Assembly (NCBI GenBank): GCA_003665825.1 | Contig: QPFY01000006.1 | Location: 806,001-870,000 of the forward strand | DNA: 64,000 nt | Reading direction: 5' to 3' | Origin: Microbotryum silenes-acaulis | Lineage: Eukaryota > Basidiomycota > Microbotryomycetes > Microbotryales > Microbotryaceae | In this document: piece by piece, positions 32,063-44,462 of the stretch | How positions within the stretch are numbered: position 1 is the stretch's first letter | How the letters are laid out: each line of letters opens with the position of its first letter | Position numbers and translations under genes: made by a program | Notes under the pieces: generated by a model | Seen by the model: the letters and a program-made list of their open reading frames with translations, nothing else | Told to the model about the DNA's origin: nothing | The model's database searches: none

Positions 32063-34640
32063 TCAGTGGACCGAGCATGGAAACGCGTCAAGTAACGGCC
32101 GGCCCCAAGCCTCCGCTGATGGCGACCCGTGCCTGCTCCAACCGTGTTCTCGCCTGAGGAGACGTACCTTCTCGACGCGACGATCGATCGCATGCTTGAG
32201 ATCAATCTCATGCTCGGAGCGGATCTTGACGTAAAGCAGGGTTTGAATGCTAGCCTCACCCGCCGAACGAGCGGAGCGGAACCAGGCCATGCCGGTGACG
32301 TCTGGTTCGAGCGGATTGGTCGACTGTAGTTGTTCGTCAAGTTCGTGTAGACGATCTTTATAAGCACTGAACTTGCCCATCCACAAGTAGCTGTACGACG
32401 CAAAGGGAAAGGAAAGGGGCAGGGAAACGATAGGGGTTGGATCAGCTGCAGTCGCATCCCATCTGCACGCGCGCTCGGCATTAATACCGCCCTTACATGT
32501 ACCAGTCGAAGGCCCCCTTGCAGTCGAGCTGCGCGTTCGCAAGCTCTTCGATCACCTCTTTCTCGAGGAAGATCTCGAAGCCCTCGAGGAAAGTTTTGCC
32601 GTGGTAGGGGGATGAAACGTTCGACTTGGCCGGCAGGAATAGGTCATCATGAAAGTCGACCTGTGCGGCACACGAGGCGAGATTCACCCCCAGGGATCAG
32701 CGATGGTGAGGTCGGCAGCTGTTCGCCATCGGCAACATCGGCTCGTGAGCATAGATCTCACCAGAAGAGTCCCAAAGACGAGGTGCTCGCGCCAAATGGT
32801 CCTTTCGGTTCCGGTGAACCACTTTCTCACTGCGGTGAGGATTTTTGTCGTATTCATTCTTGACCTGCGGTGCGAAACACGTCAAGAAGATGGGGAGGGT
32901 TAGCGAGGGTTGCGAGAGTGCCGCGGCGGGGAGACGAGCGATCAGGACGCGTGGAGCGCGATCGCAGAACGGGACAAAACGACGCACGAGCTTGGTGAAG
33001 TCATTGCGAACCTCAGTTAGTACCTTTACCAGGCACTCTTTAACGTCCCGGTTGTAGTTGGAGTTGGAGACGTTGCGGCGGATCACATTGGTTCGCTCCA
33101 GCGCCCACTGCGAGAGAAGCGGTCCTACTTCAGTGGTCAAGCGCCCGAATGGTCGCATCTGCATTGTCCCATCCGACTCGATTTACCTTGAGCGTCTTGT
33201 AAAAGACATCACCGTGTGTCGTGGTCCACCGCGGAGTAAAGATCAACAACTTGGTCACGGGGCGGGCGTCCGTCTGGATGGGCCACCTCGCATCGCACCT
33301 GCTCAGCTCCGACCGCACTGTACCAACCCCAGAACAGATCTGCTTAACTGCGCCTTACCCTGAGCCTGGCCTTTTCTTCGCTCGACATACCACCCGAGCT
33401 CGTTCGGGCATCTTCTCCAGCCGAGTTTGCGAGCATGCCGCCCATGATGACTTCGAGGGCCATGCAAAATAGTTCGTCGACCATGGGTGAGTGGCGCAAG
33501 AGCTGCCTCGGGGACAAGATCAATGTCAGCGATAAAGGGCCACAATGGAGTGCACGTGTGAGCGGAGTTGGGACGGGGCATCAGAGGGTGGATCGTAGAG
33601 GAGAAAAGAAACGAGGCGGGGGTGAGAGGGGACTTCCAGCCAGGACTCACGGTCGAGAATAACACAAACTCATTGGTCGTCGGCAAGCCACGGAGCGCCA
33701 GATCGCCTCGAACGCGTTCTTCTTCAGCGTCGTCGCGTTCGAAGCGGACACGCGGGCGGTTGGGCACTCGAGATGAAGATGACTCATGCTGAACCGCCCG
33801 GAGGAGGTCAGCCCGCGTCGTGGGCACCACAGTGTGGTGCGAGGCCAGTTGCAAAGCTATGTCACTCACCAACTCGTCATCCCGGTCCGGGCTGTTTGAG
33901 CGCGAAGAACGTTGCAAGTCGGAAGGGGGTGTAAGCGAACGCTCAGAGCGCTCAGAGCGGTCGGCCGCGGGAGGCTGGCTACCAATGGCGGTAGAGTCGG
34001 AACACGTCTGTAAGAGGCGGCGGAAGGGATGAAGACGCGAGGCCTTAGTATCACGCACGCCATTGAGCGACCGATCCGGCCACAGGAACGCACCCTGGGG
34101 CGCTTTTGTCCACGAGAGGTGTTAGCGGCGGCATCAGCGGCTGGAGCTGGGCTGGCGGTGGTCGAGAACGACACAGAGGTCCGAGTGGCGTGGGCATGAC
34201 CACTATTACTTTCTGAGCCGGAGCGGATACGCTTAGTGGGCCCCTGTGGATCGACAATCAGGTCAGCTATCCCAGTCGCGAGGCAGTGCTGGCCAGAGTG
34301 TGGGTCGAACGGGCGGGTGCGGATGACGGGCGGGTGCGGGTGTGGGCGCGTGGAAGTCGGTGGAAGCTGAGGGAAAGGTGGGTTGGCGATGCACAGGCAG
34401 AGCGTTGGTGGTGGCGGAAACGATCGAGGAAGACACACGTAGCATGAGTGAAATTGGCTCACCATAGTGTTCAGTAACGTGTCGATGTCGTTACTGTCTG
34501 AGCGGGGGGTGGTGTGAGCGACGAGGTGGGGGTCAGAAGCAGAAAGTTCACGACGCGCGCGCGCAGGAGGACTTGGGACTTTTTTTTCGCGATCTCGGGC
34601 TGCCGCGTGAGGCGACTCTTCGAGACTTCGATAGCGGAAA
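32063..34640 (-). CDS. Accessory gene of a DNA transposon, unknown function, many exons (start not found)
   Basis: I cannot name the product. At least nine short exons can be joined on the minus strand with good GT-AG sites. Low-complexity Ser/Arg/Glu-rich N-terminal exons (KRIRSGSESNSG; DRSERSERSLTPPSDLQRSS) come first, then VDELFCMALEVIMGGMLANS, PVTKLLIFTPRWTTTHGDVF and GPLLSQWALERTNVIRRNVS. The last recognisable exons include SSPYHGKTFLEGFEIFLEKE and KFSAYKDRLHELDEQLQ, helical and perhaps DNA- or protein-binding. The C-terminal half has a faint feel of the basidiomycete DUF6532 proteins, but I would not rely on it. It follows the transposase gene in the same orientation, about 160 bp away, so the two may form one transposon. 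Confidence 0.5.
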
Positions 34641-34698
34641 GTGTTCAAGACAGGCCATGGTTTGACCTAATACTAGTACATGGGAACATAAGGGAGGA

Positions 34699-34715
34699 GG
34701 GGGGGGGGGGGGGGG
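34699..34715 (+). repeat. G17 homopolymer
   Basis: Seventeen consecutive G between the transposase stop and the accessory gene, followed by (GGTT)2. Confidence 0.9.
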
Positions 34716-34801
34716 TTGGTTGGTTACACTACAAGCAGCGAATCTCAACCACAACAGGGACTTTCAACCAACTTTAAGCGGGCAAGGCGGAACAGCTAAA
34801 A

Positions 34802-37800
34802 TCACCATCTCCCCTTCTTCCGAGGCCGAGACTGATTCGAACTCGGGGCGGATCGATTGGTTCTCGGGTTGGACCAAGACGCTTCATCATCATCATCGTC
34901 GTCGTCGTCGTCGTCATCGTCACCGTCGCTGACTAGACTCGCCAACCGAAACGCGCGCTCGCTGGATCGCTGCTGCACGTCTCGCAGAGGGCGATGGTGA
35001 GCGGTTCCGCATGATTGAGCAGGAGAGTGCGATGAGCAGACCAAGGAAGGGGTACTCACGGAGAAGAAGGAGGATTGAGTCATAGTGTCCAGGTCGCCGA
35101 TACCGAAGACGTCGAATGGATCGGGTCGCTGTTCAATGAGAGGGCAGCCAGTATCAGCGCCAGAGGAAAACCCGTTAACGACTCGTTCGCGATCTGAACG
35201 GACAGGAAAGCTTCCCAGCGATTCGTCTTCGGGAACCGCGGGCAGGGTCGTCTGCAATACAGAGAAGCGCAGTAAGCGTCCATCGGCTGGTGTGATCTGT
35301 AGGCTTGGCCAAATTGGCATTAATACGCACCCTCGCTCTGCCCTCCCGCGTCGCAGTTGTGCTTCCTTCGTTGCCGGTCGACGCCTTCCGTGAACGCTTC
35401 CGCCTCAGTCGGGGTCTTTGCCGCGACTCTGCACGAGGCGCTGGCCTCGATCTATCTTGGCCATTGTTGTTGTTGTTGTCGGGGTCGTTGTTGGCGTCGT
35501 TGCCGACTTGCGGAACGCCCTTGAGGGCCTGCAGAAGGCCCTCAAGCAACTCGTCGGTCGCTTGTGGTGGGATTGGTAAAGGAGCGAAGAGGTCGACGAT
35601 ATCGTACAACCGGTGATTAATCGTGCTGAGTAAGAAGTTCTTGTCGTCGTCGTGCACAACGCCCCGCGAAATGCGGCCGGTGTAGTGTCCTTCTCCGAAG
35701 ATTGGCCGAACGCCCTCGCCCAGAGTGCACGGTCCAGAGCAATCGTGCTGAACGAGGGCCAACGCCAAGACAACCTGCCGAATGGGTGAAGGCCATCAGC
35801 GCGTCATAAGCAGCATCGTGGATCGAGTCTTTGTGCTCACCTCGATTGGCACAACCCCAATCTTCTCCGTGCGCTGCATCTTCAAAAACCCGGTGTCGCC
35901 CAGTTCCTCGCCCACGGCCGCGAAGGCGAGCACCACAAAGCTGAGCCCGAAGGGTGGGATCACTTCGGGCGGTGGGCCGTCCACGGTCCAGAGTTCGAGG
36001 ATCTGCGCCACCCGGGGCTGACCGACGGGCATCGACTCTCTCGTCAGCAAGTGACACGGGCGCGCCACGACCCAATGCATGACGGGGACGTACCCTTTGA
36101 TCTTGCGGACCAGCTTGAACGAAGCACCAATCTCGCGACCAACAATGATCCCCGTTGCGCAGCGTGACGAAGCGGCCTGGACGCAAGCTTGGCGTGGTTC
36201 CGAGTGCATCGAAAAGACTATGAAGCGCGGCACACGCCCGGGTGGCGTCGATCTTCTCCTTGGTCGTCAAAGCAGTCTTCGCGTTGCCCAGAGCCATCCC
36301 ACTATGCACGTGTCGATTGTCGACCTTCGGATTTTTCAAATCGTCCAGCCGTAGTTCGCGTCGAAAGTCGCTCCCTTCCTGCGACGCGAAGAATTGCGAA
36401 ACAGAGGGGCCGGCGGTGGCCTTGGCTCCATCAGCGCCTTCCCATCGGCCTCCCGCAGCGATGAAGACCAGGCGGTGTGCCTGGCTGTCTTGACGGGCAA
36501 TGTCACGAGTGGGGGAGTGGCGGTTCGAATGCATGCAGTAGTCGCGAACAGTCTTGTTCGCTGACTCGGCGACGGACGAGTCGAACATCCTCGGCAGACC
36601 GAACCGCCGAATCGCCTCCTCGAGGTGCAGCAGGTAGTGATATTTGACCTTGCTGACCACGTGGGAGGCGTTTCGCTGCAAGGACAGTTGTACGAATCGA
36701 GTGGCGAGAACCTTGTACGTGTCGGCATAGGCTGCGAGGTCGTCGGTGTCAGTACGCATCGCATGTCGCGTGAGTTTGCCGAGGGCCATCCAGCACTCTG
36801 CTTCGGATTGGGAGAGCCACATGCGTTGCTGAAGAAAGTAGGCAACCAGGGGGAAAATCTGAGCGATGACCCTAAAGTCCTTGCCGACACAGGATGCCGA
36901 AGCCCGGACGTAAAATTCGCCCTTAATTTGTTCGCCAAGGCCACAGCTCGATTGGGTCGCGAGCCAACTGATCAGCTCCTGCTTCTCGTCCGCACTTCGC
37001 TTCTTGGTAGTTGATACCCAAAGGTACTTGACCATTCCAAGGAGCAGTATATGCAGAAGATCAGGTGGTGTTGCGAGGTGAGGATCGTAGTCTGTGGGCG
37101 ACGAAGTGCGAACGTCCCGACGGATGGGATTAGCGACAGGGCAGGAAAACTCGTTCAACGTCGCCCAGGGCTCACCGGGCACATCGAAAAAAGGGCCATG
37201 CATCGGTTCGTCGGCATCCTCCATTTGTACGATCAATGCCTCGACGGCCATACGTCCCCTCTCGTCGCTTTCCTGACGGACGTGGGCTTGTTGCTTCGGC
37301 GCCATCGCTCGGTACGCCCGAACCTCTGCCGAGATCTGCTCGGGGGGTGCGTCGTCTGGTGCCCAATAGCGCTGCTCGGCTTGGCAGGCATGTTCGAGGC
37401 GCTCGATCACGTCGAGAGTAACCTTGTCACGCGTACCGGTGTCGCGCATATGATCATCAAGCTTAGTTTGGCCAAGGCCTTCCACATAAAAGCTTATAGC
37501 TTGGGTGCTCTGCGCTATCGTTCGCAAGCGAGAATTATGAAGATGTGACGCCTGCTCAAGCGGTGGTAAGGCTCTGATCGACGGACCAAGGAGACCAGAC
37601 CAAGAAGTTGCTTGAGCAGGAGAGAGAGAAGCGCGGAGCCAGTTGGCTCGGGCAAGCGCGCGGCTGGGCCAGCCGCCTCTGTCAGGCGCACGGACCCATC
37701 CCAGAAAAAGGGAGAGAGCTAAGGTGTGGAAAGGCAGGTCAAAATGGAGGCAAGACAAGACGGAGAAAAGGAGACATGATGCGAGAAGGAAACATAGGAG

Positions 37801-39304
37801 GTTGTCAATCTCACAAGAATGGCGGTCGGGGCACTGTGGGGTAAAGGAGGAGCGATGCTTGTTAGCACTCCCCGCTTCAATTACTCCTAGGCCGCACGGA
37901 CAAACGAGCCAAGGCGTGACAAGTCGCAAGGAGACGGGAAGGACTGACCGAGAAGAGAGGCTTCAGCGCCAAAAGCTCGAGTCTCTGCGCTAGCGAGCCT
38001 CCCCACATGCCAAAGCGACAGGGGAACTTGGCTTGGCCTCCGGTCGCGCGTGCCGTCACCTCCGCGGCCATCGGAGTGTCGTGGACAGAGTACAGACACG
38101 GCATGCTGAACAGCACTTCCTCGCCACACGATGCATCGAAAGCGGTGAGCGGTTCGGTGAGCGACTCGGCGACCTGCCTCAAGACGTCTTGGGCGATTTC
38201 CAGCGCGCCAGCCTTGGCACTTGCACAGGCCATGTGCAGGAAGGCTTGACGATGGAGGACCTCCGACGGGAGCGCGAGATTCTGTACCGAGAGGACATAC
38301 AACGGGAACTGACGTTTCAATACGCCCCCGCTGAGGTCGTCGAGGAAGAACCTGACGGGCACTACGAACCACTGGCGACCCTTGGCGATCTTGCGGCACT
38401 GCGAGACAAGGGGCAGCGGCTTCTTGTAGATCAACGAGTCATCCGGCACGGGGTACGGCTCGCCAGCGTTTTCGGCATCGGTGGTCGAGTCGGCACCGAG
38501 CGAGGAGCGCAACCGGGCAGGCACATGGATCTTGATGTGGGTAAAGCGGACGTGTGTGTGCATCAGCCGCTGGATCTGCGAAGGCCCCACCAGATACGCC
38601 GTCGCGTCTTCCATCACGTCGCCCGAGATCCATTCGATCGGTTCGGTCGTCGAGAGTGGCAGGTCGACGTGAATGAGACGGTCGTTGACGTTGTCGCCGT
38701 CCGAGATCCGAGCGCGTGCGACAACGATGTTGACTTGCGCCCCATCCTGTATGAAGGACGTCACATACACTAGCTGTCCGCGCACGAGCATCACGATTTC
38801 GTCGATGAAGACGTCAAAGGCGGCAAATCGTTGCATCGGGGTCCGAGCATTCGGTGACAGCTCCCAGAAAGCACGCGTGTCGGCGGCCGACTTGATTGAC
38901 GAGGGGCGCAGAGTTGGTATGTGCGCCATGAGTTCGCGCAGTTCGGGAATAGCGAACTGCTGAGAAACAGAAGATGGCGGTCGGGAGGAGCCGAGGCTTC
39001 GTCAGCGATCATGACAGCGGTAACAGTCACGCGAGCCCGCCGACCGCGGGCCCGGCTTCGGCCGTACCGAGCGAATCATGTCGGCCGGCGAGATGACATC
39101 GATCGTGTGCCCCTTGTAGGTCGTGGCTGGTCGAGGAACGAACAACGGGACCTCTTTCGCCAAATTTTCCAGAAATTTTGCGACCGTCTTCGCCGCTGGC
39201 ATTTGACCATGTCCGAGAGCTTTGACGACGGAACGTGTGGATTGATATTGGGCCATGCCGACCCGTTTTGACGGCGATCGGAGATTTAAGGCAGCGACTA
39301 ACAT
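34802..39304 (-). CDS. Large basidiomycete DNA transposase (EILH..LLG family; KDZ- or CMC-like), spliced, possibly frameshifted
   Basis: Moves its element by cut-and-paste through an RNase H-like DDE domain (inferred from the family). Exons from 38969: PVRFFLDDLSGGVLKRQ, LALPSEVLHRQAFLHMACAS, SLYSVHDTP-type block (DTPMAAEVTARATGGQAKFP), then DLLHILLLGMVKYLW, VGKDFRVIAQIFPLVAYFL, SKVKYHYLLHLEEAIRRFG and RDIARQDSQAHRLVF. After an intron at about 35830-35775 come QHDCSGPCT and DDDKNFLLSTINHRLYDIV; a final exon ends in an Asp run and KKGRW. This block order is that of a well-populated, multi-copy basidiomycete transposase family. An N-terminal exon (39304-39031) carries PAAKTVAKFLENLAKEVPLF. At 36150-36153 the frame seems to change inside a C4 run, so this copy may be inactive. 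Confidence 0.7.
34878..34930 (-). repeat. Trinucleotide tract encoding poly-Asp at the transposase C-terminus
   Basis: GAT/GAC codon run giving about twelve consecutive Asp. Acidic tails of this type are prone to length change by slippage. Confidence 0.8.
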
Positions 39305-39551
39305 CTGTGGCCAAGGGGTTTTGTTTGTTGCACAGTTCCACGCAGAATGCCCTCTACACAAATTGCATAACCCGCGCCGCCGCACTTTATGTTAGACGAT
39401 GCTCGCAGTGACCGCCTGGTGGCCGCTGAGGTCGACCTCGCCTTTCCTCACCGCGACCTTAGCGCGCTGGTCCCAGGTGGAAGCCGCGAGGTGGCCTTGA
39501 GAGCGTCCGCAGAGGAGGTGAGGCGAGCGCGCCTCCCTGGTCACCGTGAGG
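39305..39551. other. Upstream edge of the transposon; no gene
   Basis: Minus-strand CNLCRGHSAWNC (C-x2-C-x2-H-x4-C) could be a small zinc knuckle but has no ATG in frame. Right part is GC-rich without recognised features. Confidence 0.35.
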
Positions 39552-41290
39552 CTGAACCTTTTTTTTGTTGTATCAAGCCTGATTAGATTTCACATATTCG
39601 GTTATCTACGCAAAATCAATGTTTCTTGAAAAGGGGAGTTGGACTTATGTAAAGTCATAGCCACTAGATCCATGCAGCCCCCACATTCCTGAAACCACCA
39701 AAAGTGTGATTCCAATCATGTGAGCACCAACTACCCTTCCTATTCCATGGTGTTAAAGAATAGGCACAATCGAGAAAGAGAGAGAGGAGAGGGGAGGAAA
39801 ATCAGGAGAGAAAACTCAGAAACTCCGTACTCATGAAAACGTCAAGTCACATCTGGTCGAGAAGCTCGCCGTCTGGCAGACGTCGAAGTCGGAATTTGAG
39901 ATGCGAGCGGACTTCGCGAGTAAGAGAGTACGGGGTTGGTAGGGGAATTTGTTCCTTGTGCTGATGCCATCGAGCAAGGTAGAGCTTGTTGAAAGCAATC
40001 GCAAGAACGACCCGAACGACGATGTAGGTCCGAGAGTCACGACTTCCGCCACGCACCCGAGGAAGGCCAAGCATGATCTGAGGAGAGTCAACTTCGCCAG
40101 GTTCGAAATCACCTGCCTGGCCAAGTGCAACCCTCAGCAGCTGCAAGGTCAGGCGCCAGAACTCACGTGAATGGTCACATTCAAAGTAGAAGTGCATGAA
40201 GGTGTCTCGTTGGCCGCACTGTGGACACCCATCAGATGCAGTGTGACCATGGTGATGTTGCAGAACGCATGTCGGCGTCGCCTCGAAGATCAGCTTCCAG
40301 TGAACGTCCTTTTCGACAGCTGTTGCCCATTGACTGTTGAGCCAGATCCAGAACTGTTGCTTCTGTGACTTTGTGAGATCTGCTGGCCACTTGAGTCGAG
40401 AGCCGTCGTCCAACGAGGGATAGCGGGCCTCATTGATGAAGTGCCGCAGAGCTTTGATCGTAAAAGGACGGGTCGCGCCAAGGAACGTGTAGGTGCAGGG
40501 TCGTAGGAAGCAGCAGTCGCCAATGGCGGTCCGGACGGCGGCGGGCTGGGGCAATACAGAGGCTATCGGAGAGCTAGCACTCACATCGGCCCAAAGCTTT
40601 TCCAATAACGACTCTGGTTGCAGGCCCGGGTTGACGGGGTCCCCTGTCGTCTGAGGCCTCCGGTAAAGATCGATGATTGCCCCAAACTTTTTGAGCCGCT
40701 TGCGCGCATCGTCCGACAGGCCTTGTGGGTGTAAGGAAGGCAGAGTAGGTGGGATCACGAGCACCTCGGTCGACCGAAGGAGCTCTGGGAACACATGGGG
40801 CAACATCAGTCGCGCAACGTTGATGACCTTCGTCCACCGCGCGTGGGTTGCGCGGCGAGGTGAGGCAATCAGTGTTGACCAAACCGACGTTTCTTCCGGA
40901 TATGTGCACTCCCAGCTGATCCGTGCGAGTGTAGCCCAGATCGGCTCGAAGCCATGGGCAACGCAGTCCCAGAACCGGATCGCCATAGAGTAAACAATGT
41001 CCTCGATGCTCAGCAGGCCCAATCCACCAAGATCGCGACGGAGGAAGACCGCCTCTTTTGTCACGGGTCGGAAGGAGTCGTTGTGCCACACGAAGGAGAT
41101 GAGCGCTTGTTCGAAAGCGTCGACGAAAGTGACGGGCGGGATGTGTCATGCGGCGCGGCTGAGAGCGGGGTCCAAGCGTGGCCTCATGGCCACCACCAGG
41201 CGCGCGGCCGCACGTGTACGCTTCGGCGCCTCGGCTTCGATCCATTAGAAGTCTCGACTGTTTCCAGGAGACTTCAAGGTAGCATCTTCC
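39552..41290 (-). mobile_element. Third LINE, 5'-truncated 3' fragment
   Basis: Minus-strand element ending in a short A tail (T8 on plus near 39552-39560), with a 3' UTR (39561-39846) and the end of ORF2. Loss of everything upstream of about 41290 is the usual 5' truncation of target-primed insertion. Confidence 0.75.
39847..41285 (-). pseudogene. LINE ORF2 C-terminal region
   Basis: Starts within the post-RT region (FVDAFEQALISFVWHNDSFR, then RDLGGLGLLSIEDIVYSMAI) and ends with a zinc knuckle CPQCGQRDTFMHFYFEC (C-x2-C...H...C) and a basic tail. Colinear with the last third of the LINE ORF at 1-2973 ([12 protein letters not shown] there, CLVC knuckle) but clearly a different family. The RT itself is absent, so it is dead. 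Confidence 0.8.
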
Positions 41291-41559
41291 GTTGATTTCC
41301 ACGGGTCTGAGAGACTTTGGCAGGACACCGGGTCATTGAGGTAGTGTTGCAAATGAGGAACTCATTCTTCCCGAGTACTTTCAAATGTCTCCGGAAATAA
41401 TCAACATGCGTCTCTTTTGTGTAGCTCAGCTGAAATTTTGATAACCATCTCAGTCTCGAATAATTGTGCCTTGGACCAAATCAAAAGACTGCATTAAGCA
41501 AGCCAGCTCCGCCGTCAGAAATGAGCGCACAAAGATGTGGCACTCCTCACATAAGTCTA
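41291..41559. other. COQ8 downstream region
   Basis: Short intergenic stretch between the LINE fragment and the COQ8 stop codon; no feature recognised. Confidence 0.5.
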
Positions 41560-44241
41560 CTAGCCGAGTCCCACCGTCTTAGCTCGAGAGAACAGCGTAG
41601 TCCCCAGACGATCATCCAATAATTCACGAGCGTTGACATGGCTGCCTAAACGCTCGCACAACAGGAACACGCCGCTGAGTTTGCGGTTGAGACTGTATGT
41701 CTCTGTTGGGGGAGGCCGCAAGCGATATTTGAGCATTATGGGTATTTGTTCCCGAATAGTTGAAGTGATCGCAGGTCCGAGATCGCCAAATGGGAAAGGT
41801 GATGGCGAGGTGGCACGGAAGGGCACCCCCAATGCTGAAAGCGAGGCCAAGTGGGCTCTAACCATTTCCTGCTCAAGACATGAAGCGTGCTCAGTGCTCT
41901 ATCAAATTCCTCTTAGCACTCCGAGGAATGACAAAACAATTCTACCTTGCTTTCCTCTCCATTCAAGTAACCTAATTCCCGTGAGACGCTCAAGCACTCC
42001 GCTTCGTTCTCTTGCACGGCCGCGAGCAGCAAAGCACGGAAGTTTTGCACGAAGTCTTCGGAGTATTCCCTAGTGGCGCCAAAGTCGATCAACTGGATCT
42101 AGTTCGTTTCGAAGCAATCGTGGTCAGTCCTGAATCTCTGTATGCCTGACTCGGTGAAGAACAGACCTTGGCGGTGTCTCGATCGTACAAAAAATTGCTC
42201 CAATTCGGATCGGTTTGCATGAATTTGAAGTGTAAAAGTTCCATCAGACACAGGTGAAGCAAGCTTTCGCCGACCTGCGATAAAGGCAGCGGGTATGAGC
42301 GATTGGGGTCTGTTCAACTGGGGAACCGTCGGCTTGCTCGGCGCTGACTTCATTTCGGACAAGTTGAGATTCTGAGGCGACTTCGCCCAAGGGTACGCCC
42401 TTTACGAACTCCGTAGTGAGTACCATGGACCCACATAGCTCCTCTACGACCCTTGGAGCTCCGAAGCGAGCACTCATGTCATACTCGGACAAGAGATCTC
42501 GCATCCTGGTGCCGCAAAGCGCCTCGCGTTCGTAGTCGCATTCATCGTCGAGTTCGCGCTCCATCACCTTGATCGTATCCTCGAGGTATAGTCCTCGAGG
42601 CAGTATTGAGCTCGCCACTAGCAGCCACTTGAGATTGGCGAGGTCATTTTTGATTGAAGCCCGCACCCCCGGAAATTGCACTTTGATTGCCACGCGCATC
42701 GAAGGTGGGTATTGGGCCGCAAAGGAGGATCGACTAGACAGCCGTGCGGAGTGGACCTGGCCAATCGATGCGGCGGCAAAGGGAATCATATCGAAGTCAT
42801 CAAAGTGCGTACGCCAGTCGGTTCCCAAATTACTCGCCAACACTCGCTAAAGGACGACAAGTGGAGGGAAGAGGTCAGCGGGAGACTTCCTTCGGTCTGC
42901 GGGAGACTTCCTTCGGTCTGCGGACTTAGCTACAGATTGCGCACCTCGGTCTGATCGAAAGGCATGTAGTTGGCGCTGTTTTGAACTTGCTTCAAAATAT
43001 CCTCTACTTGCTCGGGTAGCATTTTCGCGTCTGTGGTCCCGGAAGTGTCAGGAACAACTTGTGTCCGCACGTCGTTCGTTCAGTACGTGAGCGGTTGTCA
43101 CCTTGTATACTCAGGAATTGCCCGAGCTTGAGCGCGGCACCTCGCATCCTCGAGAGCTTGTCAACAAGACGGCGCACGTTGGATTCGCTCATGAACAGGG
43201 AGCTTGCGAGTTCGCTTTCCTTTGCACCAAAGGAGACGCGTTTGATCGCCTCGGATGCGGCCCCAAACCCCAGACCAGCAGCGAGACCTTTCACAGGTGG
43301 GTGCAGTAGCCACGACATCAGCTTTCAAATAGCGCAGCGATCCGCCACGCTCGTTGGTATGCTTGGGCATTCCACTTACCTCCATAGTGTAGTAGCCGGC
43401 CGAGCTGAGAGGCCGGCACTTTGGATGCCTTCATCGTCCGCGGCGCTGAGCCCGGGCGGTCCAACGGACCTGGCGTCATGTGACTCGGTGACGCTTGAAT
43501 GGCGTGGTTAATGTCGTCAGAGTGTGGGGAACAAGGGGGAGATTCCCCGTGCCGTTGAACAGAAGTTGCCCCATCGTCTGTCGCTTGCTGATCGAGACGG
43601 CAGGGTGACTGCGGCTCGGCCGGCCTTGCCAAGTTCTGGCCCTCGAGCGCGCTGTGAGGCCTCGCGTGCTGTCGCTCGGCGTGGTGACCGAAAGGGATTA
43701 TGGACTCGATCGGAGGTGAGGGTAGGGTCTGCGACAGCTTGCCGCCAAGTGGCGGTGGCGACGGTGGCCATACCGAGGTTATCGCTGAAGCGGGGTCCAT
43801 ACTCGAATTGAGAATCACGACCTCGCTCTGGGACTGGCGGCGCGGCGCTCGAGTACGACGAGTGGCGTGCTTGTGGGGGTCCTCAGGAGCGTGACCGGCG
43901 AGCTCGTTCGAAAAGCCTGACGCATGATCGCGCACGCCATCGAAACTTGGCGATGCAGTCGTCCTAGTCGTCGGCGCCTCCGACAGTGGTAGTGGCAGTG
44001 GGATGGGTCGCTGCGCATGACGTCGCTGAGACGGGTGGGGACGAGCCTCGGAAACGGGCTTGCGCACCGCAGCCGAATCGTCTCGCACCAGTGGCACGGG
44101 GGTGCTTCGAACAAGCTTGGCAGCCGCTAGATGTGACTGGAGCAGCGGGGTCGAGCGGGTCGAGCGAACCACGGCGGTCGACGCAGCGAGTTGCCAGGCG
44201 GTCGTCAGCACCAAGCGCGAGCTTCGTCGAGACTGAAACAT
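41560..44241 (-). CDS. COQ8: COQ8/ABC1 atypical kinase of ubiquinone biosynthesis
   Basis: Mitochondrial UbiB-family protein (ADCK3 homologue) that supports coenzyme Q biosynthesis in the inner membrane. Seven exons in perfect phase: 44241-43380, 43287-43102, 43030-42945, 42846-42349, 42274-42167, 42098-41946, 41868-41560 (733 aa). Start MFQSRRSSRLVLTTAWQLAA is a basic presequence. The hallmark KxGQ helix is present (MRGAALKLGQFLSIQ), as are the Ala-rich loop (AAASIGQVH), VAIKVQFPGV, MQTDPNWSNFLYD, LIDFGATREYSEDF and the C-terminal YSLNRKLSGVFLLCERLGS. The region before KVPASQLGRLLHYGG is unusually long and Pro/Ser/Arg-rich. Intron 3 holds a 21-bp tandem duplication. From memory, ABC1 has been reported next to the pheromone receptor in red yeasts, which fits. 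Confidence 0.96.
42879..42920. repeat. 21-bp tandem duplication in COQ8 intron 3
   Basis: Two perfect adjacent copies of CGGGAGACTTCCTTCGGTCTG (21 bp, written 20+1) inside the intron. Confidence 0.85.
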
Positions 44242-44462
44242 AGGATTGAGCCGCGAGAGGATAGAGCGTCGGATGGGGGTGGGTATCTTGGGGTTGGGTC
44301 GGGTCGAGTCGGCGTTCCGACTTGCACACTCCGGTCGGGCAGTCCTGATTCGTCTATGGGCAAGACACGCCGCTGGGCCAGAGGACCACCCTCTGGCTAT
44401 ATATATAAGCACGCTAAAAAGTGGCGCGCGCAGCGCGCCTCCGACCCTCGCTCCCGAGCGGC

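Noticed and set aside
35617..37929. Single 770-aa ORF as the transposase protein
   Set aside because: Its ends read through introns and a different frame carries the conserved blocks; only the middle belongs to the protein.
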